Notes: generated from the letters alone by a model not told the origin. A stretch of 64,000 nt of DNA from Bacteroidia bacterium (GCA_030431525.1 JAUIJC010000003.1:95700-159699); one strand, 5' to 3'. Positions 1 to 7,594 are shown, counted from the first letter of the stretch. Translations and numbers: made by a program.

Positions 1-206
1 CTGGCGTTGGGGTAATTATGCTGGCCATTGTGCTGGAGTCGGTGGGCATTCCATTGGAATATATCGCTTTGATTTTGGCACCAGACCGTATATTGGATAT
101 GTGTCGCACGGTGGTGAATGTGACTGGTGATGCTGCGGTGGCGGCTACAGTGGCTGCTACTGAGGGACAGTTGACTCCTGTTTCCGAAGAGGTGGAAGAC
201 TTGTAA
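1..206 (+). CDS. Dicarboxylate/amino acid:cation symporter (DAACS family), C-terminal fragment
   Basis: The reading frame is open from the left edge (frame starting at base 3) and stops at 204-206, so only the last ~67 residues are present and the start lies outside the window. The segment [17 protein letters not shown] is characteristic of the last membrane segment of Na+/H+-coupled glutamate/aspartate/C4-dicarboxylate symporters (GltP/DctA type), where the Asp and Asn residues line the substrate and cation sites. An inner-membrane uptake role follows from the family. The exact substrate cannot be judged from this piece. The tail after the motif is short and acidic. Confidence 0.88.
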   Translation, partial: GVGVIMLAIVLESVGIPLEYIALILAPDRILDMCRTVVNVTGDAAVAATVAATEGQLTPVSEEVEDL

Positions 207-255
207 AGTCGTAAATCAATGTATGTACAATGATGCATTGAAACTAAAGCTATCT

Positions 256-263
256 TAACTTTG
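256..263 (+). promoter_or_regulatory. Possible -7 box (TAACTTTG) for the NifU-like gene
   Basis: TAACTTTG matches the Bacteroidota -7 consensus TAnnTTTG and lies about 60 bp before the ATG at 324. The nearest TTG upstream (238-240) is 15 nt away, slightly closer than usual for the -33 element, so the assignment is tentative. Confidence 0.35.
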
Positions 264-323
264 TAATAATTCTGGAATACAGCGCCTGCTGATGGTATCA
301 TCTAGGCGATTAAAAATAGAGAT

Positions 324-911
324 ATGGAGAAGCAACCCGTAGTGATTTATACAGAAGCCAGTCCAAACCCAAACTCCTTGAAGTTCGTGTTGAACTTCCG
401 TTTGTTGGATGGCGTTTCCCGTGATTACCCTTCAAAGGAAGATGCCAAGAACTGTCCTTTGGCCATTGCCCTTTTTGAAGAGTTTCCGTTTGTGAAGAAT
501 ATTTTCGTGGCGGCGAATTTTATTACGGTCACGAAGGACGATGCCATAGATTGGTACGAGGTGAATCCTCAGGTGCGTGCTTACATCAAGCAATACATCG
601 AGGAAGGCAAGGAGGTGTTCAATGAGAACATCAAGAAGGAAGTGGTAGGCGAAGACCTTCGTTCGCAGATGAACGAGTCGGAGATTGATGCCAAAATCAA
701 ATCTTTGTTGGACACTTATGTGAAGCCAGCAGTAGAAGGTGACGGCGGTGCAATTTCATTCCACTCCTTTGAAGATGGTGTGGTAAAAGTGATTCTTCAG
801 GGGTCTTGCTCGGGTTGTCCATCAAGCACCGTGACCTTGAAAAATGGTATTGAGAATTTGCTGAAACGCATGGTGCCTGAGGTGACTGAGGTGGTTTCGG
901 TGAATGGCTGA
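324..911 (+). CDS. NifU/Nfu-type Fe-S cluster scaffold or carrier protein
   Basis: 195 residues. The first ~85 residues match the Nfu N-terminal domain (starting YTEASPNPNSLKFVLN). The last ~80 residues are the NifU C-terminal domain, with the cluster-binding pair C162-S-G-C165 in GSCSGCPSS. Family knowledge: these proteins assemble or carry [4Fe-4S] clusters to apo-enzymes in the cytoplasm, using the CxxC of two subunits. The two-domain order and length are those usual for Bacteroidota Nfu proteins. The gene stands alone between a partial transporter and a terminator. The exact role (scaffold versus carrier) cannot be read from sequence. Confidence 0.9.
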   Translation: MEKQPVVIYTEASPNPNSLKFVLNFRLLDGVSRDYPSKEDAKNCPLAIALFEEFPFVKNIFVAANFITVTKDDAIDWYEVNPQVRAYIKQYIEEGKEVFNENIKKEVVGEDLRSQMNESEIDAKIKSLLDTYVKPAVEGDGGAISFHSFEDGVVKVILQGSCSGCPSSTVTLKNGIENLLKRMVPEVTEVVSVNG

Positions 912-941
912 TTGGGGACTTAAGCGTTGAGAAATAAGACT

Positions 942-971
942 AAAGCCCTTCCGTTTTGGGAGGGCTTTTTT
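942..971 (+). terminator. Rho-independent terminator of the NifU-like gene
   Basis: A GC-rich hairpin (AAGCCCTTCC ... GGAGGGCTT, one bulged base) is followed by a T-run at 966-971. It sits 30 bp after the NifU-like stop and just before the next start. Confidence 0.8.
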
Positions 972-975
972 GGTT

Positions 976-1395
976 ATGAAAAATTGGAATACAGTAGGGT
1001 ATATTAAAGCAGGCGTGCTTTTGTTAGTAGCATTTCCAAATTTTTTCCTTCCACCAAGTGCACTTCCACAACAGCCTATATTGGTTGTTGTGTTTGCTTT
1101 TTTTGCACCCTTCATCGTTTTAGCCTTAAAGGCATTCAAACGGTTTAAAGAAATTAGAGAAATGGGTTTTCCTTCTTGGAATGAGAACCCATTTACAAGT
1201 AAAAAATGGCTAACCAAATGGGTGATGGGGAGTGGCTTCTTTCTGACGCAAGGAACAGCACTGTTAATTGGTAGTTTGATTCGGTTTTCGACGCCTCCTA
1301 TGATTGTATTTGCAATACTAGGGTATGGTTTCGGAATTCTTGTAGGAAGTACATTGCCATTTTACATCCTGAAACAACCTTCATCTAGGCCTTAA
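976..1395 (+). CDS. Small multi-pass membrane protein of unknown function
   Basis: 139 residues from the ATG at 976. The frame could also open at a TTG (970), but that lies inside the T-run of the preceding terminator. Four hydrophobic stretches are visible: about residues 8-25, 34-52, 84-103 and 108-130. A charged loop (FKRFKEIREMGFPSWNEN) lies between the second and third. I do not recognise the family. Because the start lies directly behind a terminator, it needs its own promoter or read-through, and I see no clear promoter. A compositionally normal, probable inner-membrane protein. Confidence 0.55.
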   Translation: MKNWNTVGYIKAGVLLLVAFPNFFLPPSALPQQPILVVVFAFFAPFIVLALKAFKRFKEIREMGFPSWNENPFTSKKWLTKWVMGSGFFLTQGTALLIGSLIRFSTPPMIVFAILGYGFGILVGSTLPFYILKQPSSRP

Positions 1396-1429
1396 ATGCG
1401 AACCAGAAAGGTTTTCTGTATATCCCATC

Positions 1430-2224
1430 CTAAAGGTTTCTCTGAATAAAGGAGATCGCCAGTTGATTAAATCGAGGAGCCGACTCCACATTCACCACAT
1501 GCCCACAGGAGCGGATGACTTCCAAAAGTTTATGGCGACCTTCCAGCATTTTTCTTAGTTCCCTGAGGAACATGTGGTCTTCCTCGCCTTGAATGTATAG
1601 CATGGGGATGGAAGGGAGTTCTTTGCGGATTTGACGAAGGGCGTTTTTCAATTCCTTGGTCATAGCAAACCATTTCAGAAATTCCGATTGCTCCATGCGC
1701 TTTGCTTCGCGGATGAAAAGTGCCCGACTTGATGAGTGATTTTTTCTGGGTAGGATGATGGTCGCAAAGATTTTATAAAGCCACATGAAGGGAACTTGGC
1801 CTTTGAACAGGTTGCCGACGGTGAGTAGGGTGCGCGCCTTGAGATTAAGGCTAACAATGGACCCCGCCAACACCATGCTTTTTACCCGCTGAGGGTGGTC
1901 ATTGGCCAAAAGCTTTACGAGCATGCTTCCCAAAGAGACACCCACGAAGTGCGCCGATTCAATTTTCTTTGATTTAAGGAGCCTAAGAATATCCTCAGTG
2001 ATGTCCTTGAAGCGGTACTTGTTCAATGCTGGCTCACAAGCCTTGGATTTCCCATGGCCTCTGAGGTCGAGCATCAGAAGGTTGAAATGTTCCTGAAATG
2101 CACGTTTTTGTTTGAACCAAATGGAGGAACTTCCTCCAGCACCATGGACAAATACCACCCATTCGGTGCTCTTTGGTTGCAGGTATATTTTTGAGAACAA
2201 GGTCATAGCTCCGTTTTCTACCAT
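1430..2224 (-). CDS. Alpha/beta-fold hydrolase
   Basis: About 264 residues. The fold landmarks are visible: an oxyanion-hole HGAGGSS motif after the first strand, LDLRGHGKS, a nucleophile elbow G-V-S-L-G (Ser near residue 96), a candidate acidic residue in GEEDH and a late His in CGHVVNVE. Family knowledge: these enzymes are esterases, lipases, dehalogenases or C-C hydrolases. The substrate cannot be told from the sequence. ATG at 2224 is used. The TAAATTTG box ends directly upstream of it, so if that box is the promoter, translation would start at the internal ATG at 2206. Transcribed divergently from the flavin reductase. Confidence 0.8.
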   Translation of the reverse strand: MVENGAMTLFSKIYLQPKSTEWVVFVHGAGGSSSIWFKQKRAFQEHFNLLMLDLRGHGKSKACEPALNKYRFKDITEDILRLLKSKKIESAHFVGVSLGSMLVKLLANDHPQRVKSMVLAGSIVSLNLKARTLLTVGNLFKGQVPFMWLYKIFATIILPRKNHSSSRALFIREAKRMEQSEFLKWFAMTKELKNALRQIRKELPSIPMLYIQGEEDHMFLRELRKMLEGRHKLLEVIRSCGHVVNVESAPRFNQLAISFIQRNL

Positions 2225-2354
2225 CAAATTTAGTGAGTAATGTTTATTAAATTTGAAATAATGTTAAACAAAGTGAGCGAATGCCTTTTCTGACGTTAGA
2301 AGGATACCATTGATATTCATTCAAGGTAATTGGCTCTTAATCAAATTGACTCCC

Positions 2355-3386
2355 ATGTATTTAGACGCTCAAAGATTGAAACAATTCGACAGGTCCCACC
2401 GCATCAAACTTGTTAATTCTTTGTCGGGCTATAAAGGCGTCCATTTGATTGGGACGGTGAATCAGCAGGGGCAAAGCAATGTGGCCATTTTCAATTCTGT
2501 GGTCCATATCAGCGCCGAACCAGCCATGATTGGGTTCATTGTGAGGCCAAGGACGGACTACCATCAAACCTTGAATAACATTGAGGAGATGGGTTGTTTC
2601 ACGATTAACCATGTCCATAAATCATTCGTGAGGCAGGCGCACTACACCTCTGCAAATTTTCCGAGGGAGGTGTCTGAGTTTGATGCATGCGCCTTGGAGG
2701 CTGAATTTGAGCAGGGTTTTGAGGCTCCGTTTGTGGCCGAAAGCGAGGTGAAAATGGGATTGAGGTTGAAGGAAATTGTTCCGATTCCTGTCAATAGCTC
2801 ATTCCTTGTGATTGGTCAGGTTGAGCAGGTTTATTTGAATGACCGCGTGATTGATGAGGACGGCCAATTGCAACTGGAAGCAGTGCAGGATGTGGTGGTT
2901 ACGGGCCTGAATCAATATTCTTCGGTAGAAGCTCTTCAAAAGTTGCCTTATGCGCGGGTCATGGAAGTGCCTGACTTCCGACACAAAGAACGCCCTGATG
3001 CCGTTGTGTTTGATGATGAGTCTCAGCAATATCACGCAAAGGCGTTATCCTATGCGTCAAGCTTAGGGAGTCCAGCGATTATGGCTGAGAACATGGACAA
3101 CTGGAAACGGAAGAATGTTCAGGGATTCAACCACCAGCTGAAGAGCAAGGTGGAAGAGTTGAAAAAACGCTACGAGGGCCTTTTGGAAGAGTATCAACTC
3201 AATGAGCACATTTATCAGGCGAAGATCAATTTTGAACCAGTGGTAGGGGAGACATACCACCTTTACATTGGTCGAGACGGGAAGAATTTTCTATCCATGA
3301 TTCCTCCTCACAGTTGGAATGCAGAGCATCTTGGGGCTTTTCGGTTGACCCATGACCATTGTTGGGTTGCGGTTACCGAAGGGTAA
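2355..3386 (+). CDS. Flavin reductase-like FMN-binding protein fused to a DUF2452 domain
   Basis: 343 residues from ATG 2355; an upstream in-frame ATG at 2310 would add 15 non-conserved residues. Residues ~1-205 form an FMN-binding split barrel of the flavin-reductase/DIM6-NTAB type (HLIGTVNQQGQSNVAIF, then a dimer-interface FTINHVHKSFVRQAHYTS segment). Residues ~210-343 look like a complete DUF2452 domain (KRP/ERPDAVVFDD, QYHAKALSYASSLGSPAI, ETYHLYIGRDGKNFLSMI, PHSWN). The first domain suggests NAD(P)H:flavin reduction or flavin-dependent chemistry; the second has no known function. The frame is continuous through the joint with no sign of a frameshift. Its stop abuts that of the next gene on the other strand. 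Confidence 0.82.
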   Translation: MYLDAQRLKQFDRSHRIKLVNSLSGYKGVHLIGTVNQQGQSNVAIFNSVVHISAEPAMIGFIVRPRTDYHQTLNNIEEMGCFTINHVHKSFVRQAHYTSANFPREVSEFDACALEAEFEQGFEAPFVAESEVKMGLRLKEIVPIPVNSSFLVIGQVEQVYLNDRVIDEDGQLQLEAVQDVVVTGLNQYSSVEALQKLPYARVMEVPDFRHKERPDAVVFDDESQQYHAKALSYASSLGSPAIMAENMDNWKRKNVQGFNHQLKSKVEELKKRYEGLLEEYQLNEHIYQAKINFEPVVGETYHLYIGRDGKNFLSMIPPHSWNAEHLGAFRLTHDHCWVAVTEG

Positions 3387-3773
3387 TCAGTCCTTTACCA
3401 GCGTGTCCGAAAGTCGCTGGGAAATCATTTGGCTAATCCGTTTTCCCAGCTCTGCCCGATGATCCGAGAAGAAATCGAACTCTTCCAAAGTCAACATGCC
3501 GAGAACCATCCCACGAAAGTGTTGCTGAAGGGATTGGTCATTTTTTAGGGCATTGCTGATTAGGGATTTTTGGGCTTTTGGCTCAAGTCCTGAGAAGTTG
3601 CCGTGGTGCTCCGTGATGTATTTCTTGAAATAAGCGATGAGCAGTTGGTGCTGGAATTTTAGAATCGGTCGAAGGGTCTTGTTTTGGAAAGCCTCCAAAT
3701 CGGATGTTTGCTCCTGAACTATTGCAGTTTGAATCTCTGGGCGAAGCTCCACCAGCTGTAAGTCACGATTCAT
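3387..3773 (-). CDS. Conserved hypothetical cytosolic protein (~128 aa)
   Basis: 128 residues from ATG 3773. A longer in-frame start at 3824 would overlap guaD and adds a non-conserved lysine-rich leader. The segments LVELRPEI, FQNKTLRPILKFQHQLL and LGKRISQMISQRLSDTL resemble a small helical family common in Bacteroidota that is often labelled 'glyoxalase' in databases without a glyoxalase fold. No signal peptide, membrane segment or catalytic motif is seen. It directly follows guaD on the same strand (17-bp gap), so the two are probably co-transcribed. Function unknown. Confidence 0.65.
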   Translation of the reverse strand: MNRDLQLVELRPEIQTAIVQEQTSDLEAFQNKTLRPILKFQHQLLIAYFKKYITEHHGNFSGLEPKAQKSLISNALKNDQSLQQHFRGMVLGMLTLEEFDFFSDHRAELGKRISQMISQRLSDTLVKD

Positions 3774-3790
3774 TGGAAAATGATTGTGGT

Positions 3791-4258
3791 TCAATAGTGT
3801 TTTTTGTCTTCCTTTTCCTTCCACTCATGGAAAACAGTTAGGGCGTCCTCCCGCATTAGTGGTGCAAATGGAATATGCCGATCCTCTAAGGGGAGTTCAA
3901 TTTCTTGGTAGATAAAATGGTCGTCGAAACCGATAGCCGAGGCGTCCTTGTGGTTGCAAGCGAAGAACACGCGTTTCACGCGTGACCAATAAATGGCTCC
4001 CAAACACATGGGGCAAGGTTCGCAGGAGGTATAAACCTCACAGTCTTCTAGTTGATAGGTGCCTAGGTTATTACAGGCATCTCGAATGGCGACCACTTCG
4101 GCATGGGCAGTGGGGTCATTGCTGGAGGTGACTTGGTTACAGCCTTTCCCCACGATTTTTCCATCCTTCACAACGACAGCCCCAAAGGGGCCACCAATTT
4201 CATTGCGCATACCATCCTGAGCCAGTTTAATGGCTTCCTTCATAAAGGCTGGATTCAT
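3791..4258 (-). CDS. guaD: Guanine deaminase (cytidine-deaminase fold)
   Basis: 155 residues, matching the short bacterial guanine deaminases in length. Zinc ligands are visible: H52 in TAHAE with catalytic E54, and C82/C85 in SCEPCPMC. The start GGPFGAVVVKDG, the stretch SSNDPTAHAEV, LGAIYWSRVKRVFFA and the C-terminal FHEWKEKEDKKHY are strongly like Bacillus GuaD rather than TadA. It converts guanine to xanthine and ammonia in the cytoplasm (purine salvage or catabolism). The start overlaps the stop of the CHAD gene by 4 bp (ATGA-type overlap), so the two are translationally coupled. Confidence 0.9.
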   Translation of the reverse strand: MNPAFMKEAIKLAQDGMRNEIGGPFGAVVVKDGKIVGKGCNQVTSSNDPTAHAEVVAIRDACNNLGTYQLEDCEVYTSCEPCPMCLGAIYWSRVKRVFFACNHKDASAIGFDDHFIYQEIELPLEDRHIPFAPLMREDALTVFHEWKEKEDKKHY

Positions 4259-5025
4259 TTGATCATTGCTTTGGCTTGTTCAAGAAAACTATTAGCGTCC
4301 TTCCTTACCCGTTCTTCAATCAGTTCGTAGCCACGCATATTTCCCGCGGTGTGAAGCCTAAAGTTTTGAATGGAATCGGCCAAGATGATCCGATCATGCC
4401 AATGGCCAAGCAAGTGCCCAATATCATCCAAAATGTGGTGGTGCTTGGATGAAATACGCTTGTTCAGGGCCTTGGTAAGGAAGTCTTCCGCATAATAAAT
4501 CCTTTTCAGGAAAGTCCTTGCCTTGTGAAACTCATTTTTGGTCCAAGCCTTTTCAAATTTCTTCTCGAGTTTTTCGACAAACTTGGTAGAATGTTCTTTT
4601 AAGGTCCTCTTTTTAGCTGAGTCAAGGTTTTGCTTTAGGGCTCTCTCAAGCCTTGAAAACGCCTTTTGAGGAAATTGATGTATCCAAGTAGCCAAGTGTT
4701 GTTCGAGTTTTTCCTCTTGCCCTTTTAGGTCTTTTAGAAGAGCGGTTCCCCGCATTCCTGTTTGTTTGAGATATTCCGCGAGGAGCTGTTCCTGAATTTG
4801 GATGTTCCTGATAGCCCCCATTTTTTTGAAGAGCTTATCGGTGGCTTGGTGCGCGATTTGAAGGTTTTTGTTGTCTCCGAATGTTTCGGCAATGCCCTCC
4901 AGCATCTTTAGTTTTTTGGCGGTTACGCGCAATTTGTGGATGCCTTCCGTATCGAAATTCGAGGCTAAATCGATTAGTGAAGAGGCGCGTTCAGTCAGCT
5001 TGTGCAGGTAGTCCTTAGGTGTCAT
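4255..5025 (-). CDS. CHAD-domain protein
   Basis: 256 residues, predominantly helical and rich in Lys, Arg and His. The conserved pattern is visible: IHKLRVTAKKLKMLE near the N-terminus, IRNIQIQEQLL, then FLKRIYYAEDFL and HHHILDDIGHLLGHWHDR towards the C-terminus. Family knowledge: CHAD domains bind inorganic polyphosphate through basic helices and often associate with polyphosphate granules. The gene overlaps guaD by 4 bp and is the first gene of the CHAD-guaD-hypothetical unit on the minus strand. No triphosphate-tunnel (CYTH) domain is attached. Confidence 0.8.
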   Translation of the reverse strand: MTPKDYLHKLTERASSLIDLASNFDTEGIHKLRVTAKKLKMLEGIAETFGDNKNLQIAHQATDKLFKKMGAIRNIQIQEQLLAEYLKQTGMRGTALLKDLKGQEEKLEQHLATWIHQFPQKAFSRLERALKQNLDSAKKRTLKEHSTKFVEKLEKKFEKAWTKNEFHKARTFLKRIYYAEDFLTKALNKRISSKHHHILDDIGHLLGHWHDRIILADSIQNFRLHTAGNMRGYELIEERVRKDANSFLEQAKAMIK

Positions 5026-5036
5026 ACCCTTTTGAA

Positions 5037-5065
5037 CGGAAAAAGCCGACCAAATGGTCGGCTTT
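5037..5065 (-). terminator. Rho-independent terminator of the HIT gene
   Basis: Perfect 10-bp stem (5042-5051 with 5056-5065, loop AAAT). On the minus strand it is followed by a T-run. It lies 25 bp beyond the HIT-protein stop. Confidence 0.8.
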
Positions 5066-5090
5066 CGATGTTTTTGAATGGGAAAGGGAA

Positions 5091-5483
5091 TCAGAGTTCC
5101 GCCGTGATTTTGGCTTGGATCTCTGCCATTTCCTCTGGCGAGAGCTTCAACTTCGGTTTTGTGAAGTTGATGTCACCCATGGAGTTCAGGGGAATTAAGT
5201 GAATGTGTGTGTGCGGTACCTCGAGGCCAACAACAGCGACGCCAACGCGAATGCATGGGATGGCTTTGCGAAGGCCCTTGGCAACTTTCTTGGCGAATAG
5301 TTGGAGGTGGGCGTACAATTCGTCCTCAATGTCGAAGATGTAGTCAATCTCTTCCTTTGGGATCACCAAAACATGGCCTTTGGCCACTGGGGTGGCATCG
5401 AGGAAGGCCAGACATTTGTCGTCTTCGGCAATCTTATAACAAGGGATTTCTCCGTTGACGATTTTTGTAAATACGCTTGCCAT
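5091..5483 (-). CDS. HIT-family (histidine triad) nucleotide hydrolase
   Basis: 130 residues, a full-length HIT protein. The histidine triad is H91-T-H93-I-H95 in VPHTHIHLIPLN. The N-terminal FTKIVNGEIPCYKIAED and the LVIPKEEI strand are typical of the HINT branch. Family knowledge: these are small cytoplasmic homodimers that hydrolyse adenosine phosphoramidates or related nucleotide conjugates. The start is well fixed, with no alternative upstream ATG. It lies downstream of greA on the same strand, separated by the heptad repeat array. Confidence 0.92.
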   Translation of the reverse strand: MASVFTKIVNGEIPCYKIAEDDKCLAFLDATPVAKGHVLVIPKEEIDYIFDIEDELYAHLQLFAKKVAKGLRKAIPCIRVGVAVVGLEVPHTHIHLIPLNSMGDINFTKPKLKLSPEEMAEIQAKITAEL

Positions 5484-5543
5484 AAAAGTGTGTTTTAAAA
5501 GGCGTTTAGATCGCTTTGCTTTTAGACATTAGAATTAAGCTTT

Positions 5544-5592
5544 GTCTAACGTCTAACGTCTAACGTCTAACGTCTAACGTCTAACGTCTAAG
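5544..5592. repeat. Tandem heptad array (GTCTAAC)x7
   Basis: Seven head-to-tail copies of GTCTAAC; the first six are perfect and the last ends GTCTAAG. The array lies between greA and the HIT gene. A reverse-oriented TTTAGAC occurs just outside at ~5520, making the array partly inverted relative to its edge. Nothing in the array codes for protein. Confidence 0.9.
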
Positions 5593-5606
5593 GCAGAAAT
5601 CCTGAG

Positions 5607-6080
5607 TTAACGGCTGATATCAATAATTTCAAGCTCCATTTCACCTGCTGGCACTTTTACCACGGCTTTTTCACCTACACCTTTGCCCAAAAGACCTTTG
5701 GCGATAGGGGTTTTGATGGAGATTTTTCCGCTTTTAAGATCAGCTTCGTCCTCAGCAACAATGGTGTAGGTCATTTCCATACCATTTTTGGAGTTGCGGA
5801 TTTTCACCACAGACATGATAGCTACCTTGGAAGCGTCAATTTGGGAAGAGTCAATGATACGAGCGCTGGCTACTTTGCCCTCCAATTCAGAAATGCGCAT
5901 TTCCATCAAGCCTTGAGCTTCTTTGGCAGCATCATATTCGGCGTTCTCGGAGAGGTCACCTTTGTCGCGAGCTTCAGCAATTTGGTTGGACATGTCTTTA
6001 CGTCCACGTGTTTTGAGGTCGTGCAACTCGTCCTTGAGTTTTTGCAAGCCCTCTTCGGTCATGTAATTGTACTGTGCCAT
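5607..6080 (-). CDS. greA: Transcription elongation factor GreA
   Basis: 157 residues, the normal GreA length. The N-terminal coiled coil (YMTEEGLQKLKDELHDLKT through LMEMRISELEGKVASARII) carries the acidic tip DKGDLSENAEYDAAKE, which reaches through the RNA polymerase secondary channel. The C-terminal FKBP-like domain contains KISIKTPIAKGLLGKGVGE. It rescues backtracked RNA polymerase by stimulating transcript cleavage. The start is fixed by the conserved N-terminus. A strong 14-bp hairpin lies ~20 bp upstream of its ATG. Confidence 0.96.
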   Translation of the reverse strand: MAQYNYMTEEGLQKLKDELHDLKTRGRKDMSNQIAEARDKGDLSENAEYDAAKEAQGLMEMRISELEGKVASARIIDSSQIDASKVAIMSVVKIRNSKNGMEMTYTIVAEDEADLKSGKISIKTPIAKGLLGKGVGEKAVVKVPAGEMELEIIDISR

Positions 6081-6100
6081 ACGAATAAATCAAATACAGA

Positions 6101-6136
6101 CCCTTCGGGTTCCGTGTCTGTGCGGAACCCGAAGGG
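6101..6136. repeat. Perfect 14-bp inverted repeat upstream of greA
   Basis: Arms 6101-6114 and 6123-6136 (CCCTTCGGGTTCCG and its exact complement) with an 8-nt loop, 20 bp before the greA ATG. No T-run follows on either strand, so it is not a standard terminator. It would form a stable hairpin in the greA leader RNA if transcription starts upstream of it. Confidence 0.8.
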
Positions 6137-6184
6137 CCTTATCACTTAATACAAGATTGTAATTATACCTTGGGTCAATCCCAA

Positions 6185-6345
6185 GCAAAAGTGAAACAAT
6201 AAACTGCCCCAGTCGTCTTGTTCTTTTGCCCGCTGTTCGTAGCAACTTGATTTGCGATAGCTACGGCTATCCCTGCATCAATTTGCTACAAACAGCGAAC
6301 AAAATAACTGCGCCTTAGTTGGTCAGTTTATTATTTCACTTTTGC
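6185..6345. repeat. ~160-bp imperfect palindrome (MITE-like or structured intergenic element)
   Basis: Outer arms 6185-6206 and 6324-6345 match at 21 of 22 positions. Middle arms 6231-6251 and 6277-6297 match at 19 of 21. The centre GATAGC/GCTATC closes the fold. Direct CCAAGC copies flank it at 6181-6186 and 6345-6350 and could be a short target duplication, though they overlap the arm ends. The whole greA-dehydrogenase gap (6081-6502) holds no gene: only the 6101-6136 hairpin, this palindrome and a terminator. Confidence 0.75.
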
Positions 6346-6403
6346 CAAGCCAAGAACAGCAAAAAGCTTTAAATCCATATACGGATTTCATGGCCATAGG
6401 GAA

Positions 6404-6441
6404 TAAAAAAAGAACGGGAGCGATCAACGACGCCTCCGTTC
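6404..6441 (-). terminator. Terminator of the hydroxyacid dehydrogenase gene
   Basis: An imperfect 11-bp stem (6412-6422 with 6431-6441) is followed on the minus strand by seven T residues (6411-6405). It lies 60 bp beyond the dehydrogenase stop. Confidence 0.65.
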
Positions 6442-6502
6442 CGATGATTCAAAGGTAAAGAATTCTCAACGAATAGTGAAAACTGTAGGCCTTGAAATGG
6501 GC

Positions 6503-7435
6503 TTATCCAAGCTTCAGTGCCTTAATCTTCTCCACCAATACCTCATTGATTTTTACATGGGATTCAAAACTCCATCCGCCCACGTGAGGGGTGAGGATGA
6601 CGTCCCTTCGTTGTGTGAGTTTTTCAAAGGTTTTCTCTTGCTCAGGGCTGAAGGTGTGGAGCTTCTCATTTTCAATCACATCCAAACCAGCGCTGAGCAC
6701 TTGTTTTTCATCCAAGGCCCGCATGAGGTCCTCCAGTTTGCAGTGGCGACCACGAGCAGTGTTTACGAACCAGATAGGTTTTTTGAATCGCTTGAAGAAT
6801 TCATAATCCAACCAACCGTCAGTTTCCTCGGTCAATGGAATATGGATACTAAGGACATCACATTGCTCAAAGAGGTCTTCCAAGGAAGCTTGTTCAGCAA
6901 ATTCATCACCATAGTTTTCTCGGTACTTGTCATAGGCCAACACCCTGCAACCAAATGGTTTTGCACGTTTGGCAAAAGCCTGACCCATATTGCCGTAGCC
7001 GATAATGCCCACCGTGCGCTCGCTCAGTTCAAAACCACGATTTCCCTCACGATCCCAGATTTTTTCACGAATCTCTTTGTCTGCCTTTCCCATGAAATTC
7101 AAAAGACAAAGAAGCATGCCCACGGCGTGTTCACCCACGGCATCGCGGTTTCCTTCGGGAGCGTTCAGTAGGGGAATCCCTCGCTTTTCTACCTCCTCAA
7201 CATCAATTTGATCCAGTCCAGCTCCGGCTCGGCCAATGAATTTTAGCTTTGGGCCTTGGTCCAAGATTTCTGCATCAATCTTGGTTTTACTTCTAACCAG
7301 CATACCGTCGTAGTCGGAAAGGCATTCCAGAATTTCACTTCTTTTAATGTCAGGATGATAGTCAGACTGTACGCCAATTCCTTCCAATAGCTCAATGATG
7401 GAAGGGTGAAAGTCATCAATGATAAGACAACGCAT
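6503..7435 (-). CDS. D-isomer-specific 2-hydroxyacid dehydrogenase (phosphoglycerate dehydrogenase-like)
   Basis: 310 residues from ATG 7435; a frame extension upstream adds ten unlikely residues. The NAD-binding fingerprint is G146-Y-G-N-M-G151. The catalytic set is R228 in NTARGRH, an acidic residue in LDVIENE, and H284 in LTPHVGGW. The N-terminal substrate domain includes LVRSKTKID and IGRAGAGLDQID, the pattern of 3-phosphoglycerate dehydrogenases without a regulatory ACT domain. It probably oxidises D-3-phosphoglycerate in serine synthesis, but other D-2-hydroxyacids are possible. No serC neighbour is present to confirm this. Confidence 0.82.
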   Translation of the reverse strand: MRCLIIDDFHPSIIELLEGIGVQSDYHPDIKRSEILECLSDYDGMLVRSKTKIDAEILDQGPKLKFIGRAGAGLDQIDVEEVEKRGIPLLNAPEGNRDAVGEHAVGMLLCLLNFMGKADKEIREKIWDREGNRGFELSERTVGIIGYGNMGQAFAKRAKPFGCRVLAYDKYRENYGDEFAEQASLEDLFEQCDVLSIHIPLTEETDGWLDYEFFKRFKKPIWFVNTARGRHCKLEDLMRALDEKQVLSAGLDVIENEKLHTFSPEQEKTFEKLTQRRDVILTPHVGGWSFESHVKINEVLVEKIKALKLG

Positions 7436-7516
7436 GTGGTTATACTTTAGGATTTTCGTACACAAACAGCCAGTTTTTCATACGAAGTCCTTTAAGGAAT
7501 AAATGACTTAGGATAC

Positions 7517-7544
7517 AAAAAAAGGCTACCCAAAGGGGTAGCCT
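7517..7544 (-). terminator. Terminator of the intron-containing tRNA gene
   Basis: Perfect 9-bp stem AGGCTACCC/GGGTAGCCT (7523-7531 with 7536-7544, loop AAAG). On the minus strand a T-run (7523-7517) follows immediately. It lies 13 bp after the tRNA 3' end. Confidence 0.85.
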
Positions 7545-7594
7545 AATGTTTTGGGTGTGGGCCCACCTGGACTCGAACCAGGCACCTACTGATT

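Noticed and set aside
822..1217. 131-codon minus-strand frame over the NifU-like/terminator/membrane-protein region
   Set aside because: It crosses the end of a well-supported gene, a terminator and the next gene; no homology seen.
6476..7171. 231-codon frame antisense to the hydroxyacid dehydrogenase
   Set aside because: Shadow of a real gene with clear motifs on the minus strand; no motif, signal or start context of its own.
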